Shown: positions 22,727 to 31,823, counted from the stretch's first letter. The stretch: 64,000 bases of DNA from Chloroflexota bacterium (GCA_014584575.1 JACTMP010000063.1:126001-190000), one strand, 5' to 3'. Numbers and translations are program-made. Notes: generated from the letters alone by a model not told the origin.

Positions 22727-23206
22727 ATGTCAGACGCCAAAAAAGATGAAATTTGGGAAAAGTTGACGCAGACACGGGCCACGTTACTCGATTATTTGCA
22801 GGGGCTAGAGGCAGAGCAGTGGGCGACGGCCGTGCAGTCCGAAGATGCCCAGTGGACGGTAGCCGACATCGTGCGCCATCTGGTCAGTGCGGAAAAGGGG
22901 ATGATTGGCCTCATCGAGCAGTTCCAGCAAGGCAATGATCCGGTGCCCGCAGACTTTGACTTGGCGCGATATAACCAGCGCAGCGTACAAAAGAGCCAGG
23001 AGCTAACTCCCGCCGATTTGCTGGCGGCATTGGAAAATAACCACACCCGCTTGTTACAGGTGATTGATGGCTTATCCGCCGAAGATTGGCAAAAGAAAGG
23101 GCGTCACGGCTCCATGCGCATCCTGACCATTGAAGAAGTGTGCCATGTCATCGCCGGCCACGATATGACCCATCTGGCAGATATGCAAAAAGCACTCGCT
23201 TCCTAG
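22727..23206 (+). CDS. DinB-like four-helix protein
   Basis: 159 residues from ATG 22727, preceded by GGGAACA (weak ribosome site). The helices LTQTRATLLDYLQGLEAEQW, then WTVADIVRHLVSAEKGM with the first metal His, then IEEVCHVIAGHDMTHLADM with the last two His, are the DinB/mycothiol-dependent metalloenzyme layout. Such proteins bind a divalent metal and use bacillithiol, mycothiol or an unknown thiol. The three His ligands are present. Followed by a terminator hairpin that overlaps its stop codon. Confidence 0.85.
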   Translation: MSDAKKDEIWEKLTQTRATLLDYLQGLEAEQWATAVQSEDAQWTVADIVRHLVSAEKGMIGLIEQFQQGNDPVPADFDLARYNQRSVQKSQELTPADLLAALENNHTRLLQVIDGLSAEDWQKKGRHGSMRILTIEEVCHVIAGHDMTHLADMQKALAS

Positions 23207-23240
23207 ACCCAAATGGTTTTGAGAAACCCTTTGGGTCTAG
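23203..23240. terminator. Bidirectional terminator-like hairpin
   Basis: CTAGACCCAAA (23203-23213) and TTTGGGTCTAG (23230-23240) around GGTTTTGAGAAACC, between two convergent genes. The left arm overlaps the DinB stop codon. Same architecture as 29727-29760 and 31824-31856. Confidence 0.7.
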
Positions 23241-23241
23241 G

Positions 23242-24090
23242 TTACTCGGAATAATCATAAAAGCCACGACCGGTTTTGCGTCCGAGTCGGCCACTCTCCA
23301 CCATGCGCTGCTGGATGGGGTGGGGGCGATATTTGGGATCATAGAAGGTGGCTTCGTAGACGGATTGGGTGACGGCGAAATTCACGTCACAGCCAATCAG
23401 GTCAATCAGTTCAAACGGCCCCATGCGGAAGCCCAATGATTTGATTAACGTATCTATGGTGGCGTGGTCGGCGGCGTTTTCACTCAGTAAACGGAATGCT
23501 TCGCCGTAAAACGGCCGTGCCACCCGATTGACGATAAAAGCGGGTGTGTCTTTGCAGGGGACGGCCGTTTTCCCCAACCGCTCCACATACGCCAAAGCCG
23601 CCGCCACAGTGGCCTGGCTGGTAAAATCTCCCCGTATCACCTCCACCAGCTTCATTACCTGCGCCGGGTTGAAAAAATGCAGCCCCACAAACCGATCTTG
23701 CCGCTGCGTGGCCGCCGCCAGCACATTAATACTCAAACTGGATGTATTGCTGGCAAAAACGGTGTGCGCCGGCGTGCTGCTTTCCAATTCGCCAAAAATT
23801 TGCCGTTTCAGGTCAATGATCTCCGGCGCGGCCTCAATCACCAGGTCAACCTGCGCCGCTTCCGCCAGGGAAGTGGTAAGTGTCAAAGCCGTTTTAGCCG
23901 CTTCGGCCGCCTCGGCTGCTATTTTCCCGCGCGCCACGCCCTGGTCAATGGATGCCTGAATGCCCGTTATTGCCTTGTACAGCACATCCTCGCTGATGTC
24001 ATACAACACCACCCGGTACCCGGCCAACGCCGATGCCTGGGCAATGCCCGCCCCCATCGTACCCGTGCCAATGACAGCAATTTTATCCAC
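23242..24090 (-). CDS. 3-hydroxyacyl-CoA (3-hydroxybutyryl-CoA type) dehydrogenase
   Basis: 282 residues, the standard length. The NAD loop is VIGTGTMGAGIAQASALAG (residues 6-24), the catalytic His lies in GLHFFNPAQVMKLVEVI with the paired Glu, and the C-terminal dimer domain ends LGRKTGRGFYDY. All motifs are intact. It oxidises (S)-3-hydroxyacyl-CoA to the 3-keto form. The upstream hydratase gene ends two bases before its start, so the pair forms an operon for consecutive steps. Equivalent to PaaH/Hbd; the exact chain length or phenylacetate specificity cannot be read. Two ACGGCCGT copies are present. Confidence 0.9.
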   Translation of the reverse strand: MDKIAVIGTGTMGAGIAQASALAGYRVVLYDISEDVLYKAITGIQASIDQGVARGKIAAEAAEAAKTALTLTTSLAEAAQVDLVIEAAPEIIDLKRQIFGELESSTPAHTVFASNTSSLSINVLAAATQRQDRFVGLHFFNPAQVMKLVEVIRGDFTSQATVAAALAYVERLGKTAVPCKDTPAFIVNRVARPFYGEAFRLLSENAADHATIDTLIKSLGFRMGPFELIDLIGCDVNFAVTQSVYEATFYDPKYRPHPIQQRMVESGRLGRKTGRGFYDYSE

Positions 24091-24092
24091 GC

Positions 24093-24878
24093 CTACTCTC
24101 CCTTAAATTGCGCCTCGCGTTTTTCCAGGAAGGCGGTTACGCCTTCGGTAAAGTCGTGGCTGCGGGCCGCCAGTTCTTGCATGTGCGCTTCGTATTCCAG
24201 CGCCTCGTCCAGGCTCATGTCCCAGGCGCGGTTCATGGCCCGTTTGGCCAGGCCGTAAGCCAGTGTTGGCCCGGTAGCCATCGGTTTGGCCCAGGCCATC
24301 ACATTTTCCATCAACTGCTCATGGGGGATGACCCGGTTGACAATGCCCCATTCCAATGCTTTGTCGGCCGGGATGCGGTCGGCGGTGACGGCCATCTCGT
24401 AGGTCCGTGCCTGGCCGATGATGCGGGGCAGCAGCCAGTTGGTGCCGCTGTCCGGCACCAGCCCAATGCGGCTAAAGGCGAGCATGAAGCTGGCTTTGTC
24501 GCTGGCCAGACGAATGTCTGTGGCCAGAGCTACGCCCACGCCGGCCCCCGCGGCCACCCCATTGATCGCACCGATGATCGGTTTTTCTGTGGCCAGCATT
24601 TGTTTGATCAGGCGATGGTAGCCATGCCGTAGATGTTGGCCAATTGAAAAATCGCCCTCTCGCGCCTGCACGTCGGATAAATCCTGGCCGGAAGAAAAGG
24701 CACGGCCGTTGCCCGTCAGCACCACGCACCTTATCCCCTTGTCTCGCCCACACTGCTTAAACGCATCGGTGCTTTCCCTAATCATCAGGTCATTAAAAGC
24801 GTTTAGCTTGTCGGGGCGGTTTAGCGTAATGGTGGCAATGCTATCCTGTGTTTCAAAAAGAATTGTCTCGTAACTCAT
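24093..24878 (-). CDS. Enoyl-CoA hydratase/isomerase family protein, PaaG-like
   Basis: 261 residues. The crotonase oxyanion elements are GRAFSSGQDLSDV (about 55-67) and GVAAGAGVGVALATDIRLA. The GLVPDSGTNWLLPR segment has an Asp where hydratases carry the second catalytic Glu; this is the pattern of PaaG, the ring-epoxide isomerase of phenylacetyl-CoA catabolism, and of some delta-isomerases. It is translated just upstream of the 3-hydroxyacyl-CoA dehydrogenase. No ring epoxidase (paaABCDE) genes are in view, so a more general 2,3-double-bond role is possible. Confidence 0.88.
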   Translation of the reverse strand: MSYETILFETQDSIATITLNRPDKLNAFNDLMIRESTDAFKQCGRDKGIRCVVLTGNGRAFSSGQDLSDVQAREGDFSIGQHLRHGYHRLIKQMLATEKPIIGAINGVAAGAGVGVALATDIRLASDKASFMLAFSRIGLVPDSGTNWLLPRIIGQARTYEMAVTADRIPADKALEWGIVNRVIPHEQLMENVMAWAKPMATGPTLAYGLAKRAMNRAWDMSLDEALEYEAHMQELAARSHDFTEGVTAFLEKREAQFKGE

Positions 24879-25517
24879 GCGGCCTCCTGATTAGAATTAT
24901 GAAGGATGAATTATGAATGATGAAGGAAGAGTGTGCTTTTCAGCGGGAATGGGGTGCATTATAAGCCGCGACCGTTTGATTGCCAATCTCCCCATTTCCC
25001 CATCATCCAATCTCGCGGAGTCCTCACCGCCAATCTCCACTGTGTTTCATTGCGAAACTTCTGCCACCCGTTCGGTGTTTCATCTTGAAACTGTTTTACG
25101 GCCGTACTTGCCACCTTTCCATTTTTCTATATTCTGTAGCCTGGAAGAGCTTGTAGAAGAAAATCGGGATGCCCACTGAAACCGATACCCACACAGTTGA
25201 ACCGTTTCCCCCATTATTTTCAGGCATTGGCATCCTCCATTCAACCATTGTAATGTGATCGCGCTCGTGAACAGGTTCGTTCACTTTTGTTGGTAGTCCG
25301 TTTTGGCTGCCAGATTGATCCTGAGCGAACGTTTTTTGTCTCTACGGCAAAGGAGGTGATTGATTACTCTTGTCCATTCCATAGGTTTCCCATTTAGCTG
25401 GCAAAAAAGTGCATGATGTGGCGCGGCCTGGAAGGGATCGCACAGCGCCGGGCAGAATGGCCATCGGGCGCAGCCACGAATAAATAGGAGCTAGAAGCTC
25501 AAAACAGGAGAGGAAAA
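24879..25517. other. Long intergenic region between the beta-oxidation pair and glpF
   Basis: About 640 bases with no convincing gene. It contains the two GTTTC-N5-GAAAC dyads (25044-25091), one ACGGCCGT (around 25097), a purine-rich GGAGGTGATT at 25351, and GGAGAGGAAAAATG as the glpF ribosome site. The length suggests a regulated promoter with a leader. Confidence 0.6.
25044..25091. promoter_or_regulatory. Two GTTTC-N5-GAAAC dyads, 33 bp apart
   Basis: Site 1 is GTTTC-ATTGC-GAAAC (25044-25058), site 2 GTTTC-ATCTT-GAAAC (25077-25091). The 33-base centre-to-centre spacing is about three helical turns, as for cooperative activator sites. Interrupted GTTTC/GAAAC dyads are the kind of target used by Fis-type regulators such as AcoR and DhaR. 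They lie about 430 bases upstream of glpF, the first gene of the glycerol cluster that includes a DhaR-like activator. Confidence 0.5.
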
Positions 25518-26252
25518 ATGACAAGTCCATTTATGGGTGAATTGTTGGGGACGATGTTCCTGATCATTTTGGGTGATGGTGTGGTCGCCAATGTGTTGTT
25601 GGGTAAATCCAAAGGCAACGGCGGTGGCTGGATTGTGATAACCACAGGCTGGGCCTTCGCCGTGATGGTGGGTGTATTTGTCTCCCAGGCTTTTGGCAGC
25701 GGCCCGGCGCATATCAATCCGGCGGTGACAATTGGGTTTGCGGTAGCCGGTAGTTTCCCCTGGGCAGATGTACCTGGTTACATTGCGGCGCAGATCATTG
25801 GCGCGTTCTTGGGTGCGGTTATCGTCTTCCTGACCTACTTCAAGCATTGGGAAGAGACACCAGACCCCGGTCTGAAACTGGCTGTCTACTCCACCGGCCC
25901 GGCCGTACGCAATGTGGTTTGGAACAACATCACGGAAATCATTGGCACGATGGTGCTGGTGTTGGGCGTGGCCGCCATTTTCTCTGCTGGCGGCGGCACG
26001 GGCGGCAGCCCGGCGGCTGGGCTTGGCCCGTTCCTGGTGGCTGGCCTGGTGTGGGGCATCGGTCTGTCGCTCGGTGGCCCGACCGGGTATGCCATCAACC
26101 CGGCGCGTGATCTGGGGCCGCGTATTGCCCATCAAATTCTGCCCATTCCCGGCAAAGGGGATTCTGATTGGGGTTATGGCTGGATTCCGGTAGTCGGCCC
26201 CATCGTGGGTGGTATTTTGGCCGGGTTATTAATTATGGCCAGTGGTATTTAA
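25518..26252 (+). CDS. glpF: Glycerol facilitator (aquaglyceroporin, MIP family)
   Basis: 244 residues with six transmembrane helices and two half-helix NPA boxes: AHINPAVTIG (first) and GYAINPARDLGPR (second). The Asp after the second NPAR (NPARDLGPR) is the mark of glycerol-conducting GlpF versus water-only aquaporins. It lets glycerol diffuse across the cytoplasmic membrane, where GlpK traps it. The start is ATG 25518 with GGAGAGG upstream. First gene of the glp/dha cluster; the 67-base gap to dhaK suggests co-transcription. No ACGGCCGT copy occurs in it. Confidence 0.95.
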   Translation: MTSPFMGELLGTMFLIILGDGVVANVLLGKSKGNGGGWIVITTGWAFAVMVGVFVSQAFGSGPAHINPAVTIGFAVAGSFPWADVPGYIAAQIIGAFLGAVIVFLTYFKHWEETPDPGLKLAVYSTGPAVRNVVWNNITEIIGTMVLVLGVAAIFSAGGGTGGSPAAGLGPFLVAGLVWGIGLSLGGPTGYAINPARDLGPRIAHQILPIPGKGDSDWGYGWIPVVGPIVGGILAGLLIMASGI

Positions 26253-26319
26253 TCGAGTCCCGGTCGCTGGCAGCGTCTTGCCGCCAGCGACCGATTGTAA
26301 ATGATGAGGAGCAAAACAG

Positions 26320-27393
26320 ATGAAGAAACTTATCAATGCTGTAGATAACGTGGTCCGCGAGCAGTTGCAGGGCATGGCCATCGCTCATCCTGATCTGGTC
26401 AAGGTCCAGATTGACCCCCACTATGTGGTACGGGCCGATGCGCCGGTAAAAGGGAAAGTGGCCCTGGTCTCTGGCGGTGGCAGTGGCCATGAACCGATGC
26501 ACGGCGGTTTTGTGGGCATGGGTATGTTGGACGGCGCCTGCCCCGGCGAAGTGTTCACTTCGCCCACGCCGGACCAGATGTATGAGTGCGCTAAAGCGGT
26601 AGATGGCGGCGCCGGTGTTTTGTTCATCGTCAAAAACTACACAGGTGACGTGCTGAACTTTGAAACGGCCGCCGAACTGGCTCATGCGGATGGCATTAAG
26701 GTGCAGAGTATCTTGATTGATGACGATGTGGCCGTGAAGGACAGTCTGTATACGGCCGGCCGTCGCGGCGTAGGCACCACCGTGCTGGCGGAAAAGATCG
26801 TTGGGGCGGCGGCAGAGGCCGGTTACAATCTGACGCAGTGTGCGGATTTGTGCCGCAAGGTGAACAGCTACGGCCGTTCCATGGGCATGGCGCTCACCTC
26901 CTGTACTGTCCCCGCCGCCGGTAAACCCACCTTCACCTTGGGTGACAACGAAATGGAAATCGGCATCGGCATTCATGGTGAACCCGGCCAACGGCGCATG
27001 GAAATGAAAACGGCCGACGAGATCACCGAGATGATGGCGCTGGAAATCATTACCGACAAAACCTACACCCGTACCGCTCGTGAATGGGACAACGACCAGG
27101 GTGCGTGGGTGGATGTGGAACTGGTGGATGAACCGTTAAAGGCCGGTGACCAGGTGATTGCCTTTGTCAACAGCATGGGCGGCACCCCCGTCTCTGAGTT
27201 GTACGCCATCTACCGCAAACTGGCCGAAGTGTGCCAGAGCCACGGCATTACCATTGCCCGCAACCTGATTGGGCCGTACATTACCTCATTGGAAATGCAG
27301 GGCTGTTCCATTACCCTGCTGAAAGCGGATGAGGAAATTTTGCGCTTCTGGGATGCACCGGTGAAGACGCCAGGTTTGCGTTGGGGTGTTTGA
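26320..27393 (+). CDS. dhaK: Dihydroxyacetone kinase, DhaK subunit (PTS-dependent type)
   Basis: 357 residues, equal to the family norm. LVSGGGSGHEPMHGGFVG (about 49-66) forms the substrate pocket and GIGIHGEPGQRR carries the His that binds dihydroxyacetone covalently as a hemiaminal. It lacks the C-terminal ATP-binding domain of ATP-dependent kinases, so it must receive phosphate from DhaL-ADP. AATGATGAGGAG precedes the ATG. Followed by a long word-repeat hairpin and dhaL. Confidence 0.96.
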   Translation: MKKLINAVDNVVREQLQGMAIAHPDLVKVQIDPHYVVRADAPVKGKVALVSGGGSGHEPMHGGFVGMGMLDGACPGEVFTSPTPDQMYECAKAVDGGAGVLFIVKNYTGDVLNFETAAELAHADGIKVQSILIDDDVAVKDSLYTAGRRGVGTTVLAEKIVGAAAEAGYNLTQCADLCRKVNSYGRSMGMALTSCTVPAAGKPTFTLGDNEMEIGIGIHGEPGQRRMEMKTADEITEMMALEIITDKTYTRTAREWDNDQGAWVDVELVDEPLKAGDQVIAFVNSMGGTPVSELYAIYRKLAEVCQSHGITIARNLIGPYITSLEMQGCSITLLKADEEILRFWDAPVKTPGLRWGV

Positions 27394-27485
27394 ATCGGTA
27401 ATCGGTAAACGGTAAAGGGTAATCAGTTCCATACCGATAACCGATAACCGATTACTGAAAACCGATTACTGAAAACCGATTACCG
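27392..27485. repeat. Long word-repeat hairpin (GGTAATCGG type)
   Basis: Left arm AATCGGTAATCGGTAAACGG..., right arm with repeated CCGATAACCGATAACCGATTACTGAAAACCG words, about 94 bases between dhaK and dhaL. Longest of its type here. It overlaps the last base of the dhaK stop. Confidence 0.75.
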
Positions 27486-27496
27486 CGAGAGAAAAC

Positions 27497-28135
27497 ATGT
27501 CAGTAACCAGAGACCAAATTGTGACGTGGTTGGAGAAAACGGCCGTCGTCCTCACCGATAACAAGCAGTACCTCACCGACCTGGACGCCGCCATTGGCGA
27601 TGCCGATCATGGCATCAACATGGCGCGGGGTTTTACCAAGGTGATGGAGAAATTGCCCACTGTGGCCGACAAAGACATTGGCAATATCCTCAAAACGGTG
27701 GGCATGACCCTCATATCCAGCGTGGGTGGGGCCAGTGGGCCGTTGTATGGCACGTTTTACATGCGGGCGGGCACGGCCGTAGCTGCCAAAGAAGAACTAA
27801 GCAATGCAGACCTGGCCGCCATGTTGCAGGCTGGCGTAGACGGTATCGTGCAGCGCGGTCGCGCCGAATTAGAGGACAAAACGATGATTGATGCCTGGTT
27901 CCCGGCCATGGCGGCCTTAAAAACGGCCGTAGACAACGGCGACTCCACCACCAACGCCCTGCAAAAAACGGTTGCCGCCGCCGAACAAGGCATGAAAGCA
28001 ACCATCCCACTCAAAGCGCGCAAAGGCCGCGCCAGCTACCTGGGCGACCGCAGCATCGGCCACCAGGACCCCGGCGCGACATCAACCCACTTAATTCTGA
28101 ATGCGTTATTGGAGACAGTGCAAGAGGGGAATTGA
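27497..28135 (+). CDS. dhaL: Dihydroxyacetone kinase, DhaL subunit (ADP-binding)
   Basis: 212 residues. The Mg-ADP site is DLDAAIGDADHGINMARGF (Asp and His of the DxDxG-like motif, about 27-45), with the Gly-rich SSVGGASGPLYGTFYMRAG and the C-terminal GRASYLGDRSIGHQDPGATS loop. In PTS-type kinases DhaL keeps a tightly bound ADP that is rephosphorylated by DhaM. It starts at ATG 27497 after GAGAGAAAAC. The chain ends ETVQEGN, then a GTAATTGGGTAATT hairpin precedes glpK. Confidence 0.95.
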   Translation: MSVTRDQIVTWLEKTAVVLTDNKQYLTDLDAAIGDADHGINMARGFTKVMEKLPTVADKDIGNILKTVGMTLISSVGGASGPLYGTFYMRAGTAVAAKEELSNADLAAMLQAGVDGIVQRGRAELEDKTMIDAWFPAMAALKTAVDNGDSTTNALQKTVAAAEQGMKATIPLKARKGRASYLGDRSIGHQDPGATSTHLILNALLETVQEGN

Positions 28136-28136
28136 G

Positions 28137-28193
28137 TAATGAAGTAATTGGGTAATGATGTAATTACCCAATTACCCAGCTACCCAATTACCA
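28137..28193. repeat. Word-repeat hairpin (TAATTGGGTAAT type)
   Basis: Left arm AATGAAGTAATTGGGTAATG, right arm TTACCCAATTACCCAGCTACCCAATTACC. Lies wholly in the dhaL-glpK gap. Confidence 0.75.
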
Positions 28194-28211
28194 AAAATAG
28201 GAGTTAGGAAA

Positions 28212-29717
28212 ATGACCAAGTATGTAGCAGCCATTGATCAGGGTACCACCAGTACCCGCTGCATGATTTTTAACCATTCTGGCGAGCCGGTAGGCGCGCA
28301 TCAGTTAGAACACGAACAAATTTACCCCAAACCCGGTTGGGTGGAACACGACCCCATGGAAATCTGGGCGCGCACCCAGGATGTGGTCAAAGGGGCCATG
28401 AAAGCTGCCGGTATTACCGCCGCTGACCTGGCGGCCGTGGGCATCACCAACCAGCGCGAAACCACCGTTGTCTGGGACAAAACCACCGGCAAACCGCTGT
28501 ACAACGCCATCGTCTGGCAAGACACCCGCACCGACAAAATCTGCAAAGAGCTAGAAGGCAGCGTCGGTCAGAACCGTTTCCGCGACAAGGTGGGTTTGCC
28601 GTTGGCGACCTACTTCTCCGGCCCCAAAGTGAAATGGATGCTGGACAATGTGCCCGCAGTGCGCGCCGCGGCCGATAAGGGTAATGCGCTCTTTGGTAAC
28701 ATTGACACCTGGGTCATCTGGAACCTGACCGGCGGTACCCAGGGTGGCGTGCATGTAACCGACGTCAGCAATGCCAGCCGCACCATGTTGATGAACCTGG
28801 ATGGGCTGCGCTGGTCAGAATCCATCACCAACACCATGGGTATCCCCACGTCTATGCTGCCGGAGATACGGCCGTCGTCCCAAGTCTACGGCTATACCAC
28901 CGAAGATGGCCCCTTTGGTGGCAAAATCCCCGTCGCCGGCGACCTGGGCGACCAACAAGCCGCCACCGTGGGGCAGGCCTGCTTCAGCCCCGGCGAAGCC
29001 AAAAACACCTACGGCACCGGCTGCTTCATGATCCTCAACACCGGCACCAAAATTGTGCCCAGCAAGAGTGGTTTGTTGACCACCCTTTGCTACCAGTTTG
29101 GCGACGAACCGGCAGTCTATGCCCTGGAAGGCTCCATCGCCATTACCGGTGCGTTGGTACAATGGCTGCGTGACAATCTGGACTTCTTTGATTTCTCACC
29201 GCACATTGAAGATTACGCCAAATCGGTGGAAGATAACGGCGGCGTCTACTTTGTGCCCGCCTTCTCCGGCCTCTTTGCCCCGTATTGGCGCTCTGATGCG
29301 CGCGGTGTGATCGCCGGGCTGACTCGTTATGTCAAGAAAGGGCACATTGCCCGCGCCGCCCTGGAAGCGACCGCTTACCAGACCCGCGAAGTGCTGGATG
29401 CCATGAACGCCGACTCTGGCGTAGACCTGACGGCGTTGAAAGTGGATGGCGGCATGGTCTACAACGATCTGCTGATGCAGTTCCAGGCCGACGTGTTGGG
29501 TGTGCCGGTAGTGCGGCCGAAGGTAGCCGAGACCACCGCGTTGGGGGCGGCCTATGCCGCCGGTTATGCCGTTGGCTTCTGGCAAAGCACCGACGAAATG
29601 CGGCAAAACTGGGGTATGGACCACACCTGGGAACCCACCCCCGGCAGCCATGCCAGCACCGACCTGTTTACCCAATGGAAGAAAGCGGTCACACGCACGT
29701 TTGATTGGGTGGAATAA
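28212..29717 (+). CDS. glpK: Glycerol kinase
   Basis: 501 residues, full FGGY length. The N-terminal ATP loop is AAIDQGTTSTRCMIF (5-19), the substrate region includes GITNQRETTVVWDK and IVWQDTRTDKICK, and the second loop is GDLGDQQAATVGQACF with NTYGTGCFM. All catalytic residues are present (Asp of VAGDLGDQQ). It makes sn-glycerol-3-phosphate, the substrate of GlpABC encoded downstream. Preceded by TAGGAGTTAGG. Only one ACGGCCGT copy occurs in 1.5 kb, fewer than in its neighbours. Confidence 0.97.
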   Translation: MTKYVAAIDQGTTSTRCMIFNHSGEPVGAHQLEHEQIYPKPGWVEHDPMEIWARTQDVVKGAMKAAGITAADLAAVGITNQRETTVVWDKTTGKPLYNAIVWQDTRTDKICKELEGSVGQNRFRDKVGLPLATYFSGPKVKWMLDNVPAVRAAADKGNALFGNIDTWVIWNLTGGTQGGVHVTDVSNASRTMLMNLDGLRWSESITNTMGIPTSMLPEIRPSSQVYGYTTEDGPFGGKIPVAGDLGDQQAATVGQACFSPGEAKNTYGTGCFMILNTGTKIVPSKSGLLTTLCYQFGDEPAVYALEGSIAITGALVQWLRDNLDFFDFSPHIEDYAKSVEDNGGVYFVPAFSGLFAPYWRSDARGVIAGLTRYVKKGHIARAALEATAYQTREVLDAMNADSGVDLTALKVDGGMVYNDLLMQFQADVLGVPVVRPKVAETTALGAAYAAGYAVGFWQSTDEMRQNWGMDHTWEPTPGSHASTDLFTQWKKAVTRTFDWVE

Positions 29718-29726
29718 CATCCTGAA

Positions 29727-29760
29727 GACCCTAAGGGTTTCAGAAAACCCTTAGGGTCTT
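29727..29760 (+). terminator. Terminator hairpin after glpK
   Basis: AGACCCTAAGGGTTT / AAACCCTTAGGGTCT with a four-base loop and TTTATTACC after it: a good intrinsic terminator. It sits just after the glpK stop and 16 bases before the regulator ATG, so it may reduce expression of the downstream genes. Confidence 0.75.
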
Positions 29761-29775
29761 TATTACCATTCCGGC

Positions 29776-31821
29776 ATGCAGCCAAATAACTACCCAGTCC
29801 GGCGTGATATTCTAAAACAGTTCTGGTATGCCTTTATGAAAACGGGCCGGGTCGAGCCAATTGAAGGCTACGAACCGGACCCTCACGTTGTGCGTTCCTG
29901 GCAGCGTTGTGCGCTACGCACCGACCCACGCCAGTCACCACGCGCCGTGACGTTGCAAGAAGCGGCGCTGCAAACGACGCTTAAGACCCATGCTGATCTG
30001 TTGATGCAGTCACGGCCGTTTCTGGAAGACATCTACGAATTTTTTGAAGGTTCCTATTGCGCTATTGTATTTACCGATGGCGCCGGCTGCATTTTGGATA
30101 TTGAAGGGGACAGTTCCATTGTGGCTCAGTCACAGATTCCCACCACCACGCGCGGCCGTATGGCCGATTCCCCCTGGCTGCCTGCCGGGCCGGTTTCCTT
30201 TGGCCTGCACCAGGGGGCGATCTGGTCGGAGAATTGTGTGGGCACCAATGGCTTTGGCATGGCGTTGGTCACGGCCGTGCCGGTGCAGGTGGTGGGCGCG
30301 GAACATTTCTACGCCATTTTTCACGAACTGGCAACTACGGCTGCGCCTATCCATGACGCCAACGGCCGTATCGTCAGCCTCATTGGTATTGTGGAACTGG
30401 CTACGGCCAATTCCCGCCACAGTCTGTCATTGGTCATGGCGGCGGCCCGCGCCATCAGTAACCTGTTGCAGGCCAACATGTATTTGCAAGAGGCCAACCA
30501 CCGGCTGGCGGAAGTCAACGCCATTTTGGGGTCTATTCAAGAAGGGGTGCTGGCCTGGGATGCGGCGGGCAAAATCAACCATGTCAATGCCCATGCCGGC
30601 GAACTGCTGCGCATCAATCCGCAAACGGCCGTCGGTCTACCCCTCTCTACCGTACTGACGCTGCCGCCACCCTTAGACCAGGCCGTCATGGAAGCTACCG
30701 AAGTGAGCGATGTGGAAGTGGCCTTTGACGTCCCCAACCAGGGGACGGTGCAGGCATTGGTCAGCTTGCATATTTTGGCAAACGGCCGTGCCGCCCCCGA
30801 TGGGTATATTTTGATGGTGCGCCCCATGGAGCAGGTGCGCCGTTTAGTCCACCAGCAAGTGGGCGCTAAGGCCACCTTGAAGTTAGACGATATTCCGGCG
30901 CAGACGGCCACCATGCGCGCCGTCATTCGCCAGGCGCGCACCGCCGCCCGCGGCCGCGCCCCGGTCTTGTTGAGCGGGGAAAGCGGCGTAGGCAAAAATC
31001 ATCTGGCGCGGGCCATTCACAATGACGGCCCACGCGCCGATAAGCCGTTCATGGGCATTAACTGTAAGGCGATCCCCCATGAATTGATCATCAGTGAATT
31101 ACTGGGCAGCGAGGCGGACGGCCGTCCCAGCAAATTTGAGCTGACCGACGGCGGTTCACTCATGCTCAACCAGATTGAGGCGCTCTCTTACGAAATGCAG
31201 TTTGCCCTGTTGCATGTCATCGAGACCGGCCACGTCATGCGCCTGGGCAGCACCCGTTTCATCCCTGTTGACGTGCGCATCATCGCCACCACCGGCGCAA
31301 ATTTAGAACGGCTGGTAGCCGAAGGGGATTTCCTGCCCAATCTCTATTACCGGTTTGGTGTCTTTAACATTGCTGTGCCTCCCCTGCGCGAACGGCCCGA
31401 TGATATACCGGCGCTCGCTTCCCGCTTTTTGACCCGTTTTACCCGCGCCAACGGCGGCGTAGCCGAGATTGGCGATGAGGCCATGGAAGTGATTTGCCGG
31501 TACCCCTGGCCGGGTAATGTGCGCGAACTGGAAAGTACGCTGGAACGCGCCCTGCATCACAGCGAAAATGGGGTGATAGGCGTGGCCGATCTGTCGGCTA
31601 CCATTCGCAAAGGGCGCATTGTCACTGCCGCCTCCCCTCATGCCCAGCCCATCCTTTCGGTGGAAGAGGCAGAACGGGAAGCGATTTTGCAGGCCGGTTG
31701 GGTTTGCCAGGGACGGGTGTCGGAGATGTCGCAGCATTTGGGCATCGGCCGTACCACCCTCTGGCGCAAAATGAAACAGCTTAATCTGACGCCGGATTAT
31801 TTTAAGCAAGTGAGTAATTGA
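29776..31821 (+). CDS. dhaR: DhaR-like transcriptional activator (GAF-PAS-AAA-Fis HTH)
   Basis: 681 residues. Residues 1-230 are a GAF-type sensor domain with the AcoR/DhaR signature NCVGTNGFGMALVTAVPV. A PAS region (about 250-340) starts AILGSIQEGVLAWDAAGKIN. The AAA domain has Walker A LLSGESGVGKNHLARAI. Its Walker B reads SLMLNQIEAL, lacking the usual DE, and the GAFTGA loop that contacts sigma-54 is absent (the chain goes LLGSEADGRPSKFE). The C-terminal Fis helix-turn-helix is LGIGRTTLWRKMKQL. This fits E. coli DhaR, which also lacks GAFTGA and acts with sigma-70. In that system DhaK and DhaL bind DhaR to report dihydroxyacetone; the same is inferred here. The gene lies between glpK and glpA, each side separated by a CCCTAAGGG hairpin. 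Confidence 0.88.
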   Translation: MQPNNYPVRRDILKQFWYAFMKTGRVEPIEGYEPDPHVVRSWQRCALRTDPRQSPRAVTLQEAALQTTLKTHADLLMQSRPFLEDIYEFFEGSYCAIVFTDGAGCILDIEGDSSIVAQSQIPTTTRGRMADSPWLPAGPVSFGLHQGAIWSENCVGTNGFGMALVTAVPVQVVGAEHFYAIFHELATTAAPIHDANGRIVSLIGIVELATANSRHSLSLVMAAARAISNLLQANMYLQEANHRLAEVNAILGSIQEGVLAWDAAGKINHVNAHAGELLRINPQTAVGLPLSTVLTLPPPLDQAVMEATEVSDVEVAFDVPNQGTVQALVSLHILANGRAAPDGYILMVRPMEQVRRLVHQQVGAKATLKLDDIPAQTATMRAVIRQARTAARGRAPVLLSGESGVGKNHLARAIHNDGPRADKPFMGINCKAIPHELIISELLGSEADGRPSKFELTDGGSLMLNQIEALSYEMQFALLHVIETGHVMRLGSTRFIPVDVRIIATTGANLERLVAEGDFLPNLYYRFGVFNIAVPPLRERPDDIPALASRFLTRFTRANGGVAEIGDEAMEVICRYPWPGNVRELESTLERALHHSENGVIGVADLSATIRKGRIVTAASPHAQPILSVEEAEREAILQAGWVCQGRVSEMSQHLGIGRTTLWRKMKQLNLTPDYFKQVSN

Positions 31822-31823
31822 AA

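Noticed and set aside
25380..25420. CTGGCAAAAAAGTGCAT upstream of glpF as a sigma-54 promoter
   Set aside because: The GG-to-GC spacing is nine bases rather than ten and the DhaR-like activator lacks GAFTGA, so sigma-54 use is unlikely.
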